From Nitrosomonas sp. (GTDB lineage: Bacteria > Pseudomonadota > Gammaproteobacteria > Burkholderiales > Nitrosomonadaceae), in contig JAHBZZ010000022.1 of the NCBI GenBank assembly GCA_019635215.1, positions 1-52,663 on the forward strand: a stretch of 52,663 bases of DNA, read 5' to 3'. The position numbers and the translations under genes were made by a program. Positions 8,746 through 16,083 of the stretch are shown here, piece after piece; the first letter of the stretch is position 1, and the number at the start of each line of letters is the position of its first letter. The notes beneath the pieces were generated by a model. The model searched no databases, was not told the origin of the DNA, and was given only the letters and a program-made list of their open reading frames with translations.

Positions 8746-9600
8746 TTAATAGTTGGGGTAATCGGTACCTCGGGTGGTAGGAGAGGGCGGCGTACCGCCA
8801 CCGGATTTGCCACGCAATAGCATATTAACGATAGCGGCGGCAACACCGGCGCCTACAAGTACTGTACCCCAGCTGACTTCACTTTTATGAAACGTGTAGT
8901 TGTCTCTCCATCGGATGCGCCGCTCAATCTCTTCAAAGGAAACGGGCCGTGGTCCGATAATGGAATCGGTTGTCAGGATAATTTCTTCGCCGCTATTAAC
9001 AATAGCGCTTTGAGCCGGATCTGTAAGCAATGATAGTTTGATCAATCCGCGTAATACTGTAATTTCAGTCCGCTGATCAGATACATTGATATGGTATATC
9101 GTATCCTGTGTCCGGGCGCTGGCGTGTGTCGTGATTATCCCGTATTCGCAATGTGCGGTATCTCCATAGCCATTGCCCACGGAGAAGCCTTGGATTTGTA
9201 TCGAACAGACACCGCTACCATCCTTGAATTCAATGCGGGCGCTGCTTTTTGGGCCTGTGCCGACAAAAGTATTATTTTTAATGTCCAGTGTATCTTCTAT
9301 CGGGGTGCCGTTGGCTAAAACCTGGTTCCCTGAGGCATACAGTATGCCGATTTTTTCATCGGCTTCCATAGCCATATGATAGAAACGCGGATCCGTATTT
9401 TCATCCTGTTCCCAGAATCCCCCCGCACTTGAAGCATTCCGGTTTTCAACCGGAACGGTCGAGCAGGCGCTTGATAAAACTGTCAGCATCAGGATTAAGA
9501 AAGTGTTGCGGATAACAGTGGAGGGAACGGCTGAATTCAAATTCGACGCGTCTTTTTTACCGGCAAACGACACAATAAGTATACAGATTAGCATGCGCAT
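8746..9600 (-). CDS. FecR-domain lipoprotein
   Basis: A 284-residue protein whose middle (about residues 85-210) matches the FecR beta-rich domain (DIKNNTFVGTGPKSSARIEFKD, later EITVLRGLIKLS). FecR proteins are envelope sensors or structural domains; no sigma factor or TonB receptor lies nearby, so iron signalling is not suggested. A lipobox LSSAC places Cys46 as the likely lipidated residue. A membrane segment at about 245-262 is followed by a Gly/Pro/Ser-rich tail. The annotated ATG has a good GGAGGG site seven bases upstream, but it adds an extra hydrophobic stretch (residues 3-13) before the lipoprotein signal. Initiation further in, near residue 38, would give a more ordinary signal. It is the first gene of the caspase-like cluster, with a promoter just upstream. 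Confidence 0.75.
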   Translation of the reverse strand: MRMLICILIVSFAGKKDASNLNSAVPSTVIRNTFLILMLTVLSSACSTVPVENRNASSAGGFWEQDENTDPRFYHMAMEADEKIGILYASGNQVLANGTPIEDTLDIKNNTFVGTGPKSSARIEFKDGSGVCSIQIQGFSVGNGYGDTAHCEYGIITTHASARTQDTIYHINVSDQRTEITVLRGLIKLSLLTDPAQSAIVNSGEEIILTTDSIIGPRPVSFEEIERRIRWRDNYTFHKSEVSWGTVLVGAGVAAAIVNMLLRGKSGGGTPPSPTTRGTDYPNY

Positions 9601-9638
9601 TTATCCGCCCTCCTCTCATGGTTTTTTCGCCTTCGGAT

Positions 9639-9668
9639 AGTATCCACATAAGTGAAATCATCTGTCAA
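9639..9668 (-). promoter_or_regulatory. Probable sigma-70 promoter of the caspase-like cluster
   Basis: Read on the minus strand, a perfect -35 box TTGACA (9668-9663) is followed after 18 bases by GATACT (9644-9639), which matches the -10 consensus at four of six positions. It lies about 40 bases upstream of the FecR-domain gene start and is the only strong candidate above the four-gene cluster. Confidence 0.55.
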
Positions 9669-9905
9669 TACGGATTCAAAAAAATCACGTTGGTCTGACT
9701 ATTGGGCGTTAGCCGCAATGCTTACTATGGTTATGAGCAATGCCGTAGCAATCATCCTGATGTTTGGAAATATCCGAAAAGAAAAAAACCATTCCACGAA
9801 TAAAATGAGATTTTCTGCTCAGCTTTCCTGTCATGAGCACTTATGCAAATACGCAGGCCACGTTACGCACAGATGTACGAAAGTTAAATAGTGAGTGTCT
9901 GAGCA
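9669..9905. other. Spacer between the caspase-like cluster and the OMP gene
   Basis: A plus-strand 79-codon frame starting with GTG at 9652 encodes a possible membrane helix (LAAMLTMVMSNAVAIILMFG) flanked by charged residues. It has no ribosome-binding site and overlaps the promoter assigned to the cluster. I see no other gene, RNA or repeat here. Confidence 0.35.
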
Positions 9906-10832
9906 TCAGAAGGGGATGATCAACCTCAACCAGGCCATGTAGCCCTGGAAACGATTCTTGGCGTACATTTCATGCTGCCACTGCGCAATGAATGTCGTCC
10001 CAGCCGGACTGTTGTAGATTACGCTGGGGCCGATCGCAAACACTTCGCCTTTGCGCCCCGAAGACCAGGGGCCGAGCGCCGATGAGATTGTCTGCCCGTC
10101 AAGTTTGTCGTTGGTCGTCTGTTTTAGGTAATAGCCCGAAAGCCCGGTGCCCCACGAACCAAAGCGTTTGCCGACAAGAAAGTCAATATGGAGTTCGTCA
10201 CCGGACGCGTAATCCATTTTCGGTTCGCCGATGACAGCACGAAACGCCTTATTCGTGCTTTTGATGTTATACATGAACTTACTGGAGATTTCCCACCCTT
10301 TTTCAGAGAGCCAGGTTACTGCAAAGAGTGGCTCGATGCTCCAGTAATGGGTGCCGATGCTCCTCTGCGGATTACCGGATTGATACTTGCCGGTGGGCAT
10401 GCGAATATCCAATGCCGCTACCCAGTGCCAATTACCCGAATGCCAGGATAAGCCAGCCGGACTGATGGTTATGTCACCTAGCCCAACGACTGAGGTATAG
10501 TCTCCGCGCTGCATGCTTTGATGTACTATCGGCATGACAATGTGCACACCGTAATTACCCCCCAGGATACGCATTTCAGTGATGTGAATAAGGCGAAATG
10601 CATTGAACCAGGTGCTAACTGATGCATCTGACACCTTGTTGCCGTCGCCATCGTGTAGGGAGCCGCTGTAGTGACCGAAATAGTTGAGGAAATGGCTACC
10701 CGCAGGCGGTGCTGCACCTGCCAGCCAGTTTTCGGCACCGTTCGGGTACTGATCGCCACCTTCCTTCGCGATTGCATCCCCCGCAACCAGACCCAGCAGA
10801 ACCAATGCAAGGCCGCACAACTTGATGTTCAT
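9906..10832 (-). CDS. Outer-membrane protein of the phenol MetA-pathway (SphA-like) family
   Basis: A 308-residue exported protein with a clean signal peptide (residues 1-22, cleavage after AIA). The remainder alternates polar and aromatic residues and ends in LRLIIPF with a C-terminal Phe, as outer-membrane beta-barrels do. The pattern (LNYFGHYSG, later MRMPTGKYQSGNP and GPSVIYNSPAGTTFIAQWQHE) fits the family annotated as involved in meta-pathway phenol degradation (COG4313), thought to take up hydrophobic substrates. No aromatic-degradation enzymes are in the window. It is divergent from a LysR regulator gene, with 138 bases between, and is probably controlled by it. Confidence 0.75.
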   Translation of the reverse strand: MNIKLCGLALVLLGLVAGDAIAKEGGDQYPNGAENWLAGAAPPAGSHFLNYFGHYSGSLHDGDGNKVSDASVSTWFNAFRLIHITEMRILGGNYGVHIVMPIVHQSMQRGDYTSVVGLGDITISPAGLSWHSGNWHWVAALDIRMPTGKYQSGNPQRSIGTHYWSIEPLFAVTWLSEKGWEISSKFMYNIKSTNKAFRAVIGEPKMDYASGDELHIDFLVGKRFGSWGTGLSGYYLKQTTNDKLDGQTISSALGPWSSGRKGEVFAIGPSVIYNSPAGTTFIAQWQHEMYAKNRFQGYMAWLRLIIPF

Positions 10833-10946
10833 GCTTCCTTTTTAATGCTTCCCTTGTATTTCTTCATGGTGATTCCCACAAAATTCACAGGGTGGAATTG
10901 TCCATTGCTTCTTGTATAGAATAAAGATTGTTTTTTGGATAACATT

Positions 10947-10962
10947 GCTCCATCAATGGAGC
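10947..10962. promoter_or_regulatory. Inverted repeat, likely LysR operator
   Basis: GCTCCAT and ATGGAGC are perfect 7-base arms separated by CA, lying 9 bases before the LysR start in the divergent intergenic region. LysR proteins bind dyads containing T-N11-A in such positions. A degenerate version with one changed base is preserved at 12110-12125 in the decayed inverted copy, which supports a functional origin. Confidence 0.6.
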
Positions 10963-10970
10963 ATTAAACA

Positions 10971-11846
10971 ATGGAATTTTTGAATGATATGGCCTTGTTC
11001 GTGGAAGTTGTCAAGGCCAAAAGTTTTCGTGGTGCTGCCGATACTATCGGAATGCCGAACTCAACCCTGTCGCGGCGGATCAGTGTGTTGGAAAAGACGA
11101 TTGGGCTGCGTCTTTTGCATCGCACGACACGCAAGATCGAGTTAACCGAGGCAGGTCAGATTTATTACGAGCGCTGTAAGCGCATCGTCGATGAAGCCAG
11201 GCTCGCACACGAACAGCTCGGCGAAATGCTCGCACAGCCCAGTGGCGTGCTGCGCGCTTCACTGCCCGTAGATTTTGCCGTGACCTACATGGCGCCCCTG
11301 ATCGCCGAATTTGCAAGACTCTATCCGGGCATCGTCTTCGATTTCGATCTCACGTCACGGTGGGTCGATCTGGTGAGTGAACCTTTCGATGTGGCAATCC
11401 GCATGGGAGAGCCGGAGAATTCACAACTGATCGCACGTCCATTGGCTGTACTCCCTGCATACCTTTATGCTTCGCCCCAGTATCTTGAATGCTCGGGAGA
11501 ACCTGCCGAGCCCGCCGATCTGGCGCATCATGAGTGTCTGGGTATCATGAAGGCCAGTACGTGGACACTGCACGATGGGGTAAACACCACCACAGTTTCT
11601 ATTGGCAGCCGGTTCACGCTCAACAGTGTCGGCATGATTTGCCGTCTGGCAACACTCGATATGGGCATCATCATGATGCTGGAAAAAATTGTCGCTGATG
11701 ATCTTGCCAGTGGGCGATTGCATCGCGTACTGCCCCAATGGCATGGAACTCCAGTATCTGTCTACGCCGTTACGGAGACCCGGTTACTGCCTGCAAAAAC
11801 ACAGCACTTCATTAAGTTCTTACGGGAGCGTCTGGGCAAGGCCTAA
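10971..11846 (+). CDS. LysR-family transcriptional regulator
   Basis: A 291-residue LysR-type regulator. Residues 1-60 are the winged helix-turn-helix (MALFVEVVKAKSFRGAAD, then NSTLSRRISVLEKTIGLRLLHRTTR), followed by the linker helix and an effector-binding domain (about 90-290) with the SLPVDFAVTYMAPLI pattern of the CrgA/DsdC-like subgroup. It is divergent from the outer-membrane protein gene and probably regulates that gene and itself through the dyad at 10947-10962. The N-terminal coding sequence is partly duplicated, in inverted orientation, at 12003-12101. The effector cannot be predicted. Confidence 0.93.
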   Translation: MEFLNDMALFVEVVKAKSFRGAADTIGMPNSTLSRRISVLEKTIGLRLLHRTTRKIELTEAGQIYYERCKRIVDEARLAHEQLGEMLAQPSGVLRASLPVDFAVTYMAPLIAEFARLYPGIVFDFDLTSRWVDLVSEPFDVAIRMGEPENSQLIARPLAVLPAYLYASPQYLECSGEPAEPADLAHHECLGIMKASTWTLHDGVNTTTVSIGSRFTLNSVGMICRLATLDMGIIMMLEKIVADDLASGRLHRVLPQWHGTPVSVYAVTETRLLPAKTQHFIKFLRERLGKA

Positions 11847-11927
11847 CAGGATGCGAAAGTTTCCTCTTGTGCCGCGTTCAGCTACCAGCCAAAAGCTACC
11901 ATAACGTATCAGATTGTAAGAAATTAG

Positions 11928-11947
11928 GGTGAAGAAGCGCCTTCACC
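11928..11947 (+). terminator. Hairpin downstream of the LysR gene
   Basis: GGTGAAG and CTTCACC form a perfect 7-base stem with a six-base loop, 81 bases after the LysR stop. There is no good run of T after it, so intrinsic termination would be weak. Confidence 0.3.
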
Positions 11948-12002
11948 TTCGTCAATAAAAAGCTCAAAATAATTCACGTAGCCCCAAACTGACCGGTGAG
12001 CA

Positions 12003-12101
12003 CTATTGTGAAATGGCACAGTGGCGGGCAATGGCAGCACCGCGAAAACTCTTGGTCTTGGCAACTTTCACGAACAAGGCCATGTCACTCGGGAATTGCA
12101 T
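12003..12101 (-). pseudogene. Truncated N-terminus of a LysR paralogue
   Basis: Read on the minus strand, an ATG at 12101 opens a 32-codon frame. Its residues MALFVKVAKTKSFRGAA nearly match residues 7-23 of the LysR regulator at 10971 (MALFVEVVKAKSFRGAA), with strong nucleotide similarity over about 55 bases. The similarity then stops and the frame ends at a TAG. It is the LysR half of an inverted, decayed copy of the divergent LysR/outer-membrane-protein locus. It is too short to bind DNA. Confidence 0.7.
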
Positions 12102-12109
12102 ATCAATTG

Positions 12110-12224
12110 TTCCATTGATGGAGCAATGTTATCCAGAAAACAATCTTTATTCTACATAAGAAGCAGTGGACAATTCCACTCTGGAAATTTTGTGGAAATC
12201 ACCATGAAGAAAAACAAAGGAAGC
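12110..12224. repeat. Inverted copy of the LysR/OMP intergenic region
   Basis: This stretch is the reverse-oriented relative of about 10833-10963. It keeps the dyad (one base changed), the block ending in CAATCTTTATTCTA, the ACAATTCCAC block and the ATCACCATGAAGAAA block, with small gaps. The LysR remnant flanks it on the left and the outer-membrane-protein remnant on the right, exactly as in the intact locus but flipped. Confidence 0.75.
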
Positions 12225-12416
12225 ATGAACATCAAGTTGTTCGACCTTGCGCCCATCTTGTCGGAGCTGACTGTATGTCACAACCGGCACACAATTGAAC
12301 TGAACAATGCACATGTATTGCAGATTAGGTACCTTTCTCGCAGGAGATTCAATACCTACGTGGCATCTCATTCATCTTATCCGTCCTTCTGCTCACTCAT
12401 GCTGACTGCCTCCTGA
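12225..12416 (+). pseudogene. Decayed start of a second OMP gene copy
   Basis: The ATG at 12225 begins MNIKLFDLAPIL, comparable to MNIKLCGLALVL of the protein encoded at 9906-10832, and has the same AAGGAAG ribosome-binding site. Resemblance ends after about 12 codons. The frame stays open to 12416, but its His/Arg/Ser-rich translation is unlike a barrel protein. A signal peptide is no longer recognisable, so this is best read as a broken copy. Confidence 0.55.
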
Positions 12417-12540
12417 ATAATCAGATAATTGATTTTCGGGTAGACACCATATGCATATATTTCTATGAAGGTATATCACTGCATGAAAATTTAATTATAC
12501 CCACGGTAAGGTTATTAAAAAGTTTATAGGGAGTTATTTT

Positions 12541-12744
12541 ATGAAGCGTATTATTAATGCAGTTACTATTGCTCTGTCAGTTATGTTGATAGCCGCGTGT
12601 GGTCGTCCTACGGTGGTGATTAATGAAAGAGAAAGGGAAAATTATGAAAAAAAAATTGCTGGTGAAAAAATAGAGTGTCCATACGGACTGGATGCTAATG
12701 GATCATGCCTGAAAGAGGGGGATGATGGGATCTGGAATTATTAG
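12541..12744 (+). CDS. Small lipoprotein of unknown function
   Basis: A 67-residue protein with a lipoprotein signal: Lys/Arg start, hydrophobic core and the lipobox LIAAC with Cys20. The mature part is short and charged (VVINERERENYEKK) and contains two more Cys residues in ECPYGLDANGSC that could form a disulfide. An AGGGAG site lies just upstream of the ATG. I do not recognise the family. It sits alone between the decayed duplicate and the transposase remnant. Confidence 0.6.
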   Translation: MKRIINAVTIALSVMLIAACGRPTVVINERERENYEKKIAGEKIECPYGLDANGSCLKEGDDGIWNY

Positions 12745-12795
12745 AAATTTTGTGTCATCCCTTTTCATTAATTTTATAGGAGTGACAAAGGGAAC

Positions 12796-13153
12796 AAGAC
12801 TACACTGCAATTTAATTTTGGAGAAGCCCTGGAAGCATTGAAAGCAGGGCATGATTTGAATGGAATATCTATTAACGCCATTGATCAAACAACTCACCAA
12901 AGCTGCACTAGCGGTAGAACTTGAACAGCATATAAAATCCGGGAATGAACAGAACCGGAAGAACGGCTCGACACCAAAGACTGTAAAATCAACATCTGGC
13001 AGTTTTCAACTGGATACGCCACGAGACCGCAACGGTACGATTGGAAATATTCCGCCGGCTGAATTTGAAATGGCATACTATCGCCGACTGGAGAGGTCAG
13101 TTGATGCAGCTTGACTCAAACTAAAAAATCTCCGGGAAAACCGGGACGATTCA
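12796..13153 (+). pseudogene. Mosaic transposase remnant, IS256-type then IS3-type
   Basis: The translation from 12796 (FNFGEALEALKAGHDLNG) resembles the N-terminus of IS256-family transposases, but with no start codon. After a frameshift near 12860 the adjacent frame continues LTPLIKQLTKAALAVELEQ and, to about 13030, PRDRNGT, also as in IS256 transposases. The rest of that frame (PPAEFEMAYYRRLERSVDAA, stop at 13114) instead resembles the C-terminus of IS3-family OrfB proteins. It is followed at 13131-13153 by a GC-rich sequence ending in GGGACGATTCA that could be an IS3-type right end. Neither piece keeps a DDE catalytic core, so it cannot transpose. The IS3 assignment rests on a short stretch and is less certain. 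Confidence 0.65.
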
Positions 13154-13171
13154 TTATTCGAGGGAGATAGC

Positions 13172-13468
13172 ATGCTGGTGACATTTAAAACCGATGTTGG
13201 CAATATCACCATGTTTGGGGATGTTGCTCTGCAAATGATAAAAATGATGGGGCATAGTGAAACCGTGCCTGGTGCTATTTTGGCGGAAGATTTGCCTTTG
13301 GCGCTTAATCGATTAAAAACCGCGCTGGCAACAGAAAAAGCTTCGCCATCAACCAATGAGGATAGCGATGAGAAAGAACCTGTGATCAGTGTCATGCATA
13401 GAGGGCTGCCCCTGATCAATCTGCTCGCTGCCGCAACGGAAGCCGGTTGTGATTTGATGTGGGAATAA
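13172..13468 (+). CDS. DUF1840 domain protein
   Basis: A 98-residue cytoplasmic protein matching DUF1840, a small family common in beta- and gammaproteobacteria with no known function. The N-terminus MLVTFKTDVGNITMFGDVA and the LPLALNRLKTAL helix are typical. The C-terminal half (VISVMHRGLPLINLLAAA) is the conserved second block. GAGGGAGATAGC places a ribosome-binding site before the ATG. Its promoter must lie inside or beyond the transposase remnant just upstream. Confidence 0.85.
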   Translation: MLVTFKTDVGNITMFGDVALQMIKMMGHSETVPGAILAEDLPLALNRLKTALATEKASPSTNEDSDEKEPVISVMHRGLPLINLLAAATEAGCDLMWE

Positions 13469-13528
13469 ATTTTGCAATGAATTAACTGTTCACCGGTATC
13501 GTGCCTTTATTGTTTGCATTACGGTTGA

Positions 13529-14461
13529 TTAACTGTTATGGCGATGTATCCGAAGGCATAAATCCCAATAGGGTGTTCCCGAAAACCGTTTGACCAGATA
13601 ATCCACAAAAGCGCGGACACGTTGCGACAGGTGCCGTGTGTGAGGATATATCGCGTAAACATGGATTGACCTGGAGCGATGCGCCTGTAATACAGGAATC
13701 AACGCGCCATTTTCAATTTCTTTGTAGACAATGAATGCGGGTAAAAAGACTATTCCCTGGTGATTTACAGCCGCATCGCGCAGAAATTCACCGGCACTGG
13801 CTTTGATGTGCGGATTGATTTTTATTTTTTTCTCCTGATTATTGTTGTCGATGAATGTCCAATGATAATAATCTTGCAACAGATTGTAGACCAGACATTG
13901 ATGACCGAGCAGGTCATCCGGAGATTGTGGCGCGCCATGTTTCTCAAGATACCCCGGGCTTGCGCAAAACACATGTTGCACAGGCGCAATGCGGCGGGCG
14001 ATCAGGCTCGAATCGGGAAGGTCGGCAATACGAATGGCGAGATCAAAACCTTCCTGCATTAGATCCACTTGCCGATCATTAAAATCCAGATCAAATTCAA
14101 TCTGCGGATGTTGTTGCAGAAAATCGTTAATTGCCGGTCCTAAATGCATCAATCCGAAACTTGAAGGCACTGCTACTTTCAAGCTTCCCTTTAATGTGCC
14201 ATGCGCCTGCGATGCCGCAAGCTCGGCTTCAAGTATATCTTCCAATATGCGCACCGACTGATGATAAAAGATGCGCCCGGTATCGGTCAGATTCATGCGC
14301 CGGGTCGTCCGGTGAAAGAGTGCCGCATTGAGATGTCCTTCCAGTTCCTTAAGCCGGCGGCTGACGACCGATTTCGCGACACCGAGGCGATCCGCTGCAC
14401 CGCTGATGCTACCCGCTTCCACGACCCGAACGAAGGTATCCATATTTTCAAGACGGTTCAT
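13529..14461 (-). CDS. LysR-family regulator adjacent to doxX and pirin genes
   Basis: A 310-residue LysR-type regulator with the winged helix at residues 1-62 (MDTFVRVVEAGSISGAADRLG, split as helix-turn-helix, then SRRLKELEGHLNAALFHRTTRR) and an effector domain behind it. It is only about a quarter to a third identical by eye to the LysR protein at 10971, so the two are not recent duplicates. It is divergent from the DoxX gene with 161 bases between. LysR, DoxX and pirin genes frequently occur together in proteobacteria, where the regulator is thought to respond to oxidative or electrophilic stress. Confidence 0.93.
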   Translation of the reverse strand: MNRLENMDTFVRVVEAGSISGAADRLGVAKSVVSRRLKELEGHLNAALFHRTTRRMNLTDTGRIFYHQSVRILEDILEAELAASQAHGTLKGSLKVAVPSSFGLMHLGPAINDFLQQHPQIEFDLDFNDRQVDLMQEGFDLAIRIADLPDSSLIARRIAPVQHVFCASPGYLEKHGAPQSPDDLLGHQCLVYNLLQDYYHWTFIDNNNQEKKIKINPHIKASAGEFLRDAAVNHQGIVFLPAFIVYKEIENGALIPVLQAHRSRSIHVYAIYPHTRHLSQRVRAFVDYLVKRFSGTPYWDLCLRIHRHNS

Positions 14462-14622
14462 TGATTCTCCTTTTGTTGCTAAACTCAGAACAATTATTTC
14501 ATCCTATCACTGTTTATCTATTCGGTGCTAACAATCATAATGATTTCAACAACACGGATGCCGCGTTGGAAAGCTGGAAACAGCAATGATACAAAATCAG
14601 TCCATAAATTAAGGAGATTCAA

Positions 14623-14991
14623 ATGGAAAAAATCAGTCAATTAACTGCACGTGTTTTTCTCGGTCATATATTTCTGTTTGCCGGATTGAGCAAAATCGGC
14701 GCTTATGAAGGCACACAAGGCTATATGGAAGCCATGGGGGTTCCTGGTGCTTTACTGCCGCTCGTCATCCTGCTGGAAGCAGTCGGCGGTCTGGCGGTTA
14801 TCGCCGGCTGGAAAGCCCGTTATGCATCGGTCATTCTGGCTGTATTTACAGTTGCCGCAGCGGTGATCTTTCACAATAACTTTGACGATCAAATGCAGAC
14901 GATTCTGTTCATGAAAAATATCGCGATCACCGGTGGTTTAATGTTGCTGGCGGTACATGGCGCAGGGGCTTACAGCATTGACAACCGGTAA
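14623..14991 (+). CDS. DoxX-family membrane protein
   Basis: A 122-residue integral membrane protein with four predicted helices, starting with the DoxX pattern ARVFLGHIFLFAGLSKI and including PLVILLEAVGGLAVIAGWKAR. DoxX proteins are linked to quinone or sulfur redox chemistry and to oxidative-stress operons, but the exact reaction is unknown. AAGGAG lies eight bases before the ATG. It is followed by the pirin gene 107 bases on, with a hairpin between. Confidence 0.88.
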   Translation: MEKISQLTARVFLGHIFLFAGLSKIGAYEGTQGYMEAMGVPGALLPLVILLEAVGGLAVIAGWKARYASVILAVFTVAAAVIFHNNFDDQMQTILFMKNIAITGGLMLLAVHGAGAYSIDNR

Positions 14992-15030
14992 GCCGCAAGA
15001 GCGTCACGATCGGTCATGCTTAAAGCAAAA

Positions 15031-15054
15031 GCACAGCATTATTTAACGCTGTGC
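15031..15054 (+). terminator. Hairpin between doxX and pirin
   Basis: GCACAGC and GCTGTGC form a perfect 7-base stem with a 10-base loop. No T-run follows, so it may only attenuate or stabilise the upstream message. Confidence 0.35.
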
Positions 15055-15098
15055 GATTAACGAAGGGAAAGAACGCACCCACATCAGGAGAAGAAATC

Positions 15099-15971
15099 AT
15101 GAACGCACAAGCCACTACACGATTCATTCCGGCGATGACGCTGCCCGAAGGCGCCGGCGTTACAGTGCATCGCACCATTGGAACACCGGCACTGCAGAAC
15201 TACGATCCGTTTTTGTTGCTGGATTACATCGACAGCAACAATCCGGAAGACTATAGCGCGGGTTTTCCTGCGCACCCCCATCGCGGTTTCAGCACGCTCA
15301 CTTATATTATCGATGGTGAAATGGAGCATACCGACAGTATGGGTAACACCGGCGTCCTGGGCCCCGGAAGTGCGCAATGGATGAAAGCCGCCAGCGGTAT
15401 CATACATTCGGAAATGCCCAAACAACATGATGGTTTGTTGCGCGGTTTTCAACTCTGGATCAACCTGCCCGCATCAAACAAAATGGACGCACCAGAGTAC
15501 CAGGAATACACATCGGCAGCATTCCCGGTTCTGGAAGAAGCCGATTATCGCATCAAGGTCATCAGCGGCCAGCTGAGTCATGCGCAGTCGCCGATTGTGG
15601 ACAATATCACCGATGTGTCTTTTCTCGATGTGCAGATAAAACCCGGCAGGCAATTCCAGTATGCATTACCTGAAGCGCATGCCGGTTTTTTGTATATATT
15701 CGAAGGTGACGGACAAATTAACGGGAAAACTGCGGCGAGGCATACACTGGTAACATTGGATAATGCGGGCGCTTTTTCGGTCTTTACCGCAGGCAAGCAA
15801 GGCGCGCGACTGGTATTGATCAGCGGCAGGCCGATTCACGAACCCATTGCCCGGCATGGGCCGTTTGTCATGAATACCCGGGCGGAAATCGATCAAGCTA
15901 TGCAAGATTTCCAGTCAAACAGTTTTGTCCGCGACCGGGCATGGATGCACCGGAAAAAACCGGGCACGTAA
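15099..15971 (+). CDS. Pirin-family cupin protein
   Basis: A 290-residue bicupin. The metal site of pirins is visible in the N-terminal cupin: AHPHRGFSTLTY supplies two His, and GIIHSEMP the third His and the Glu. Some bacterial pirins (YhhW) show quercetin 2,3-dioxygenase activity in vitro; others act as redox-sensitive regulators. I chose the ATG at 15099 because AGGAG lies nine bases upstream. An open frame extends to 15051, but the extra residues are unlike pirins. It is downstream of doxX and probably part of the same LysR-controlled unit. Confidence 0.92.
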   Translation: MNAQATTRFIPAMTLPEGAGVTVHRTIGTPALQNYDPFLLLDYIDSNNPEDYSAGFPAHPHRGFSTLTYIIDGEMEHTDSMGNTGVLGPGSAQWMKAASGIIHSEMPKQHDGLLRGFQLWINLPASNKMDAPEYQEYTSAAFPVLEEADYRIKVISGQLSHAQSPIVDNITDVSFLDVQIKPGRQFQYALPEAHAGFLYIFEGDGQINGKTAARHTLVTLDNAGAFSVFTAGKQGARLVLISGRPIHEPIARHGPFVMNTRAEIDQAMQDFQSNSFVRDRAWMHRKKPGT

Positions 15972-15998
15972 GCGGCGGATGATAAAATTCAAAAACAC

Positions 15999-16037
15999 CC
16001 TGACGAAGCTGGTTATCCTACTCCGGCTTCGCTCAGG
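15999..16037. terminator. GC-rich hairpin after pirin
   Basis: CCTGACGAAGCTGG can pair with CCGGCTTCGCTCAGG (one bulge, one wobble pair) around a 10-base loop. On the minus strand it is followed by a T-rich tract, on the plus strand it is not. It ends the pirin unit or insulates it from the element beyond. Confidence 0.4.
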
Positions 16038-16083
16038 TAGCATCACGCCAACACGCGCTTTCAGTTAGAATACCGTCAGCCTA

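Noticed and set aside
2701-8820. Several open frames of 60-160 codons on the plus strand opposite the caspase-like cluster
   Set aside because: They are antisense to well-supported genes, have Cys/Ser/Arg-rich composition and no family resemblance.
9652-9891. 79-codon plus-strand frame with a possible membrane helix
   Set aside because: GTG start without ribosome-binding site, and it overlaps the probable promoter of the divergent FecR-domain gene.
13529-14461. Recent duplication between the two LysR genes
   Set aside because: The proteins share only the general family pattern; the real duplicate of the first LysR gene is the remnant at 12003-12101.
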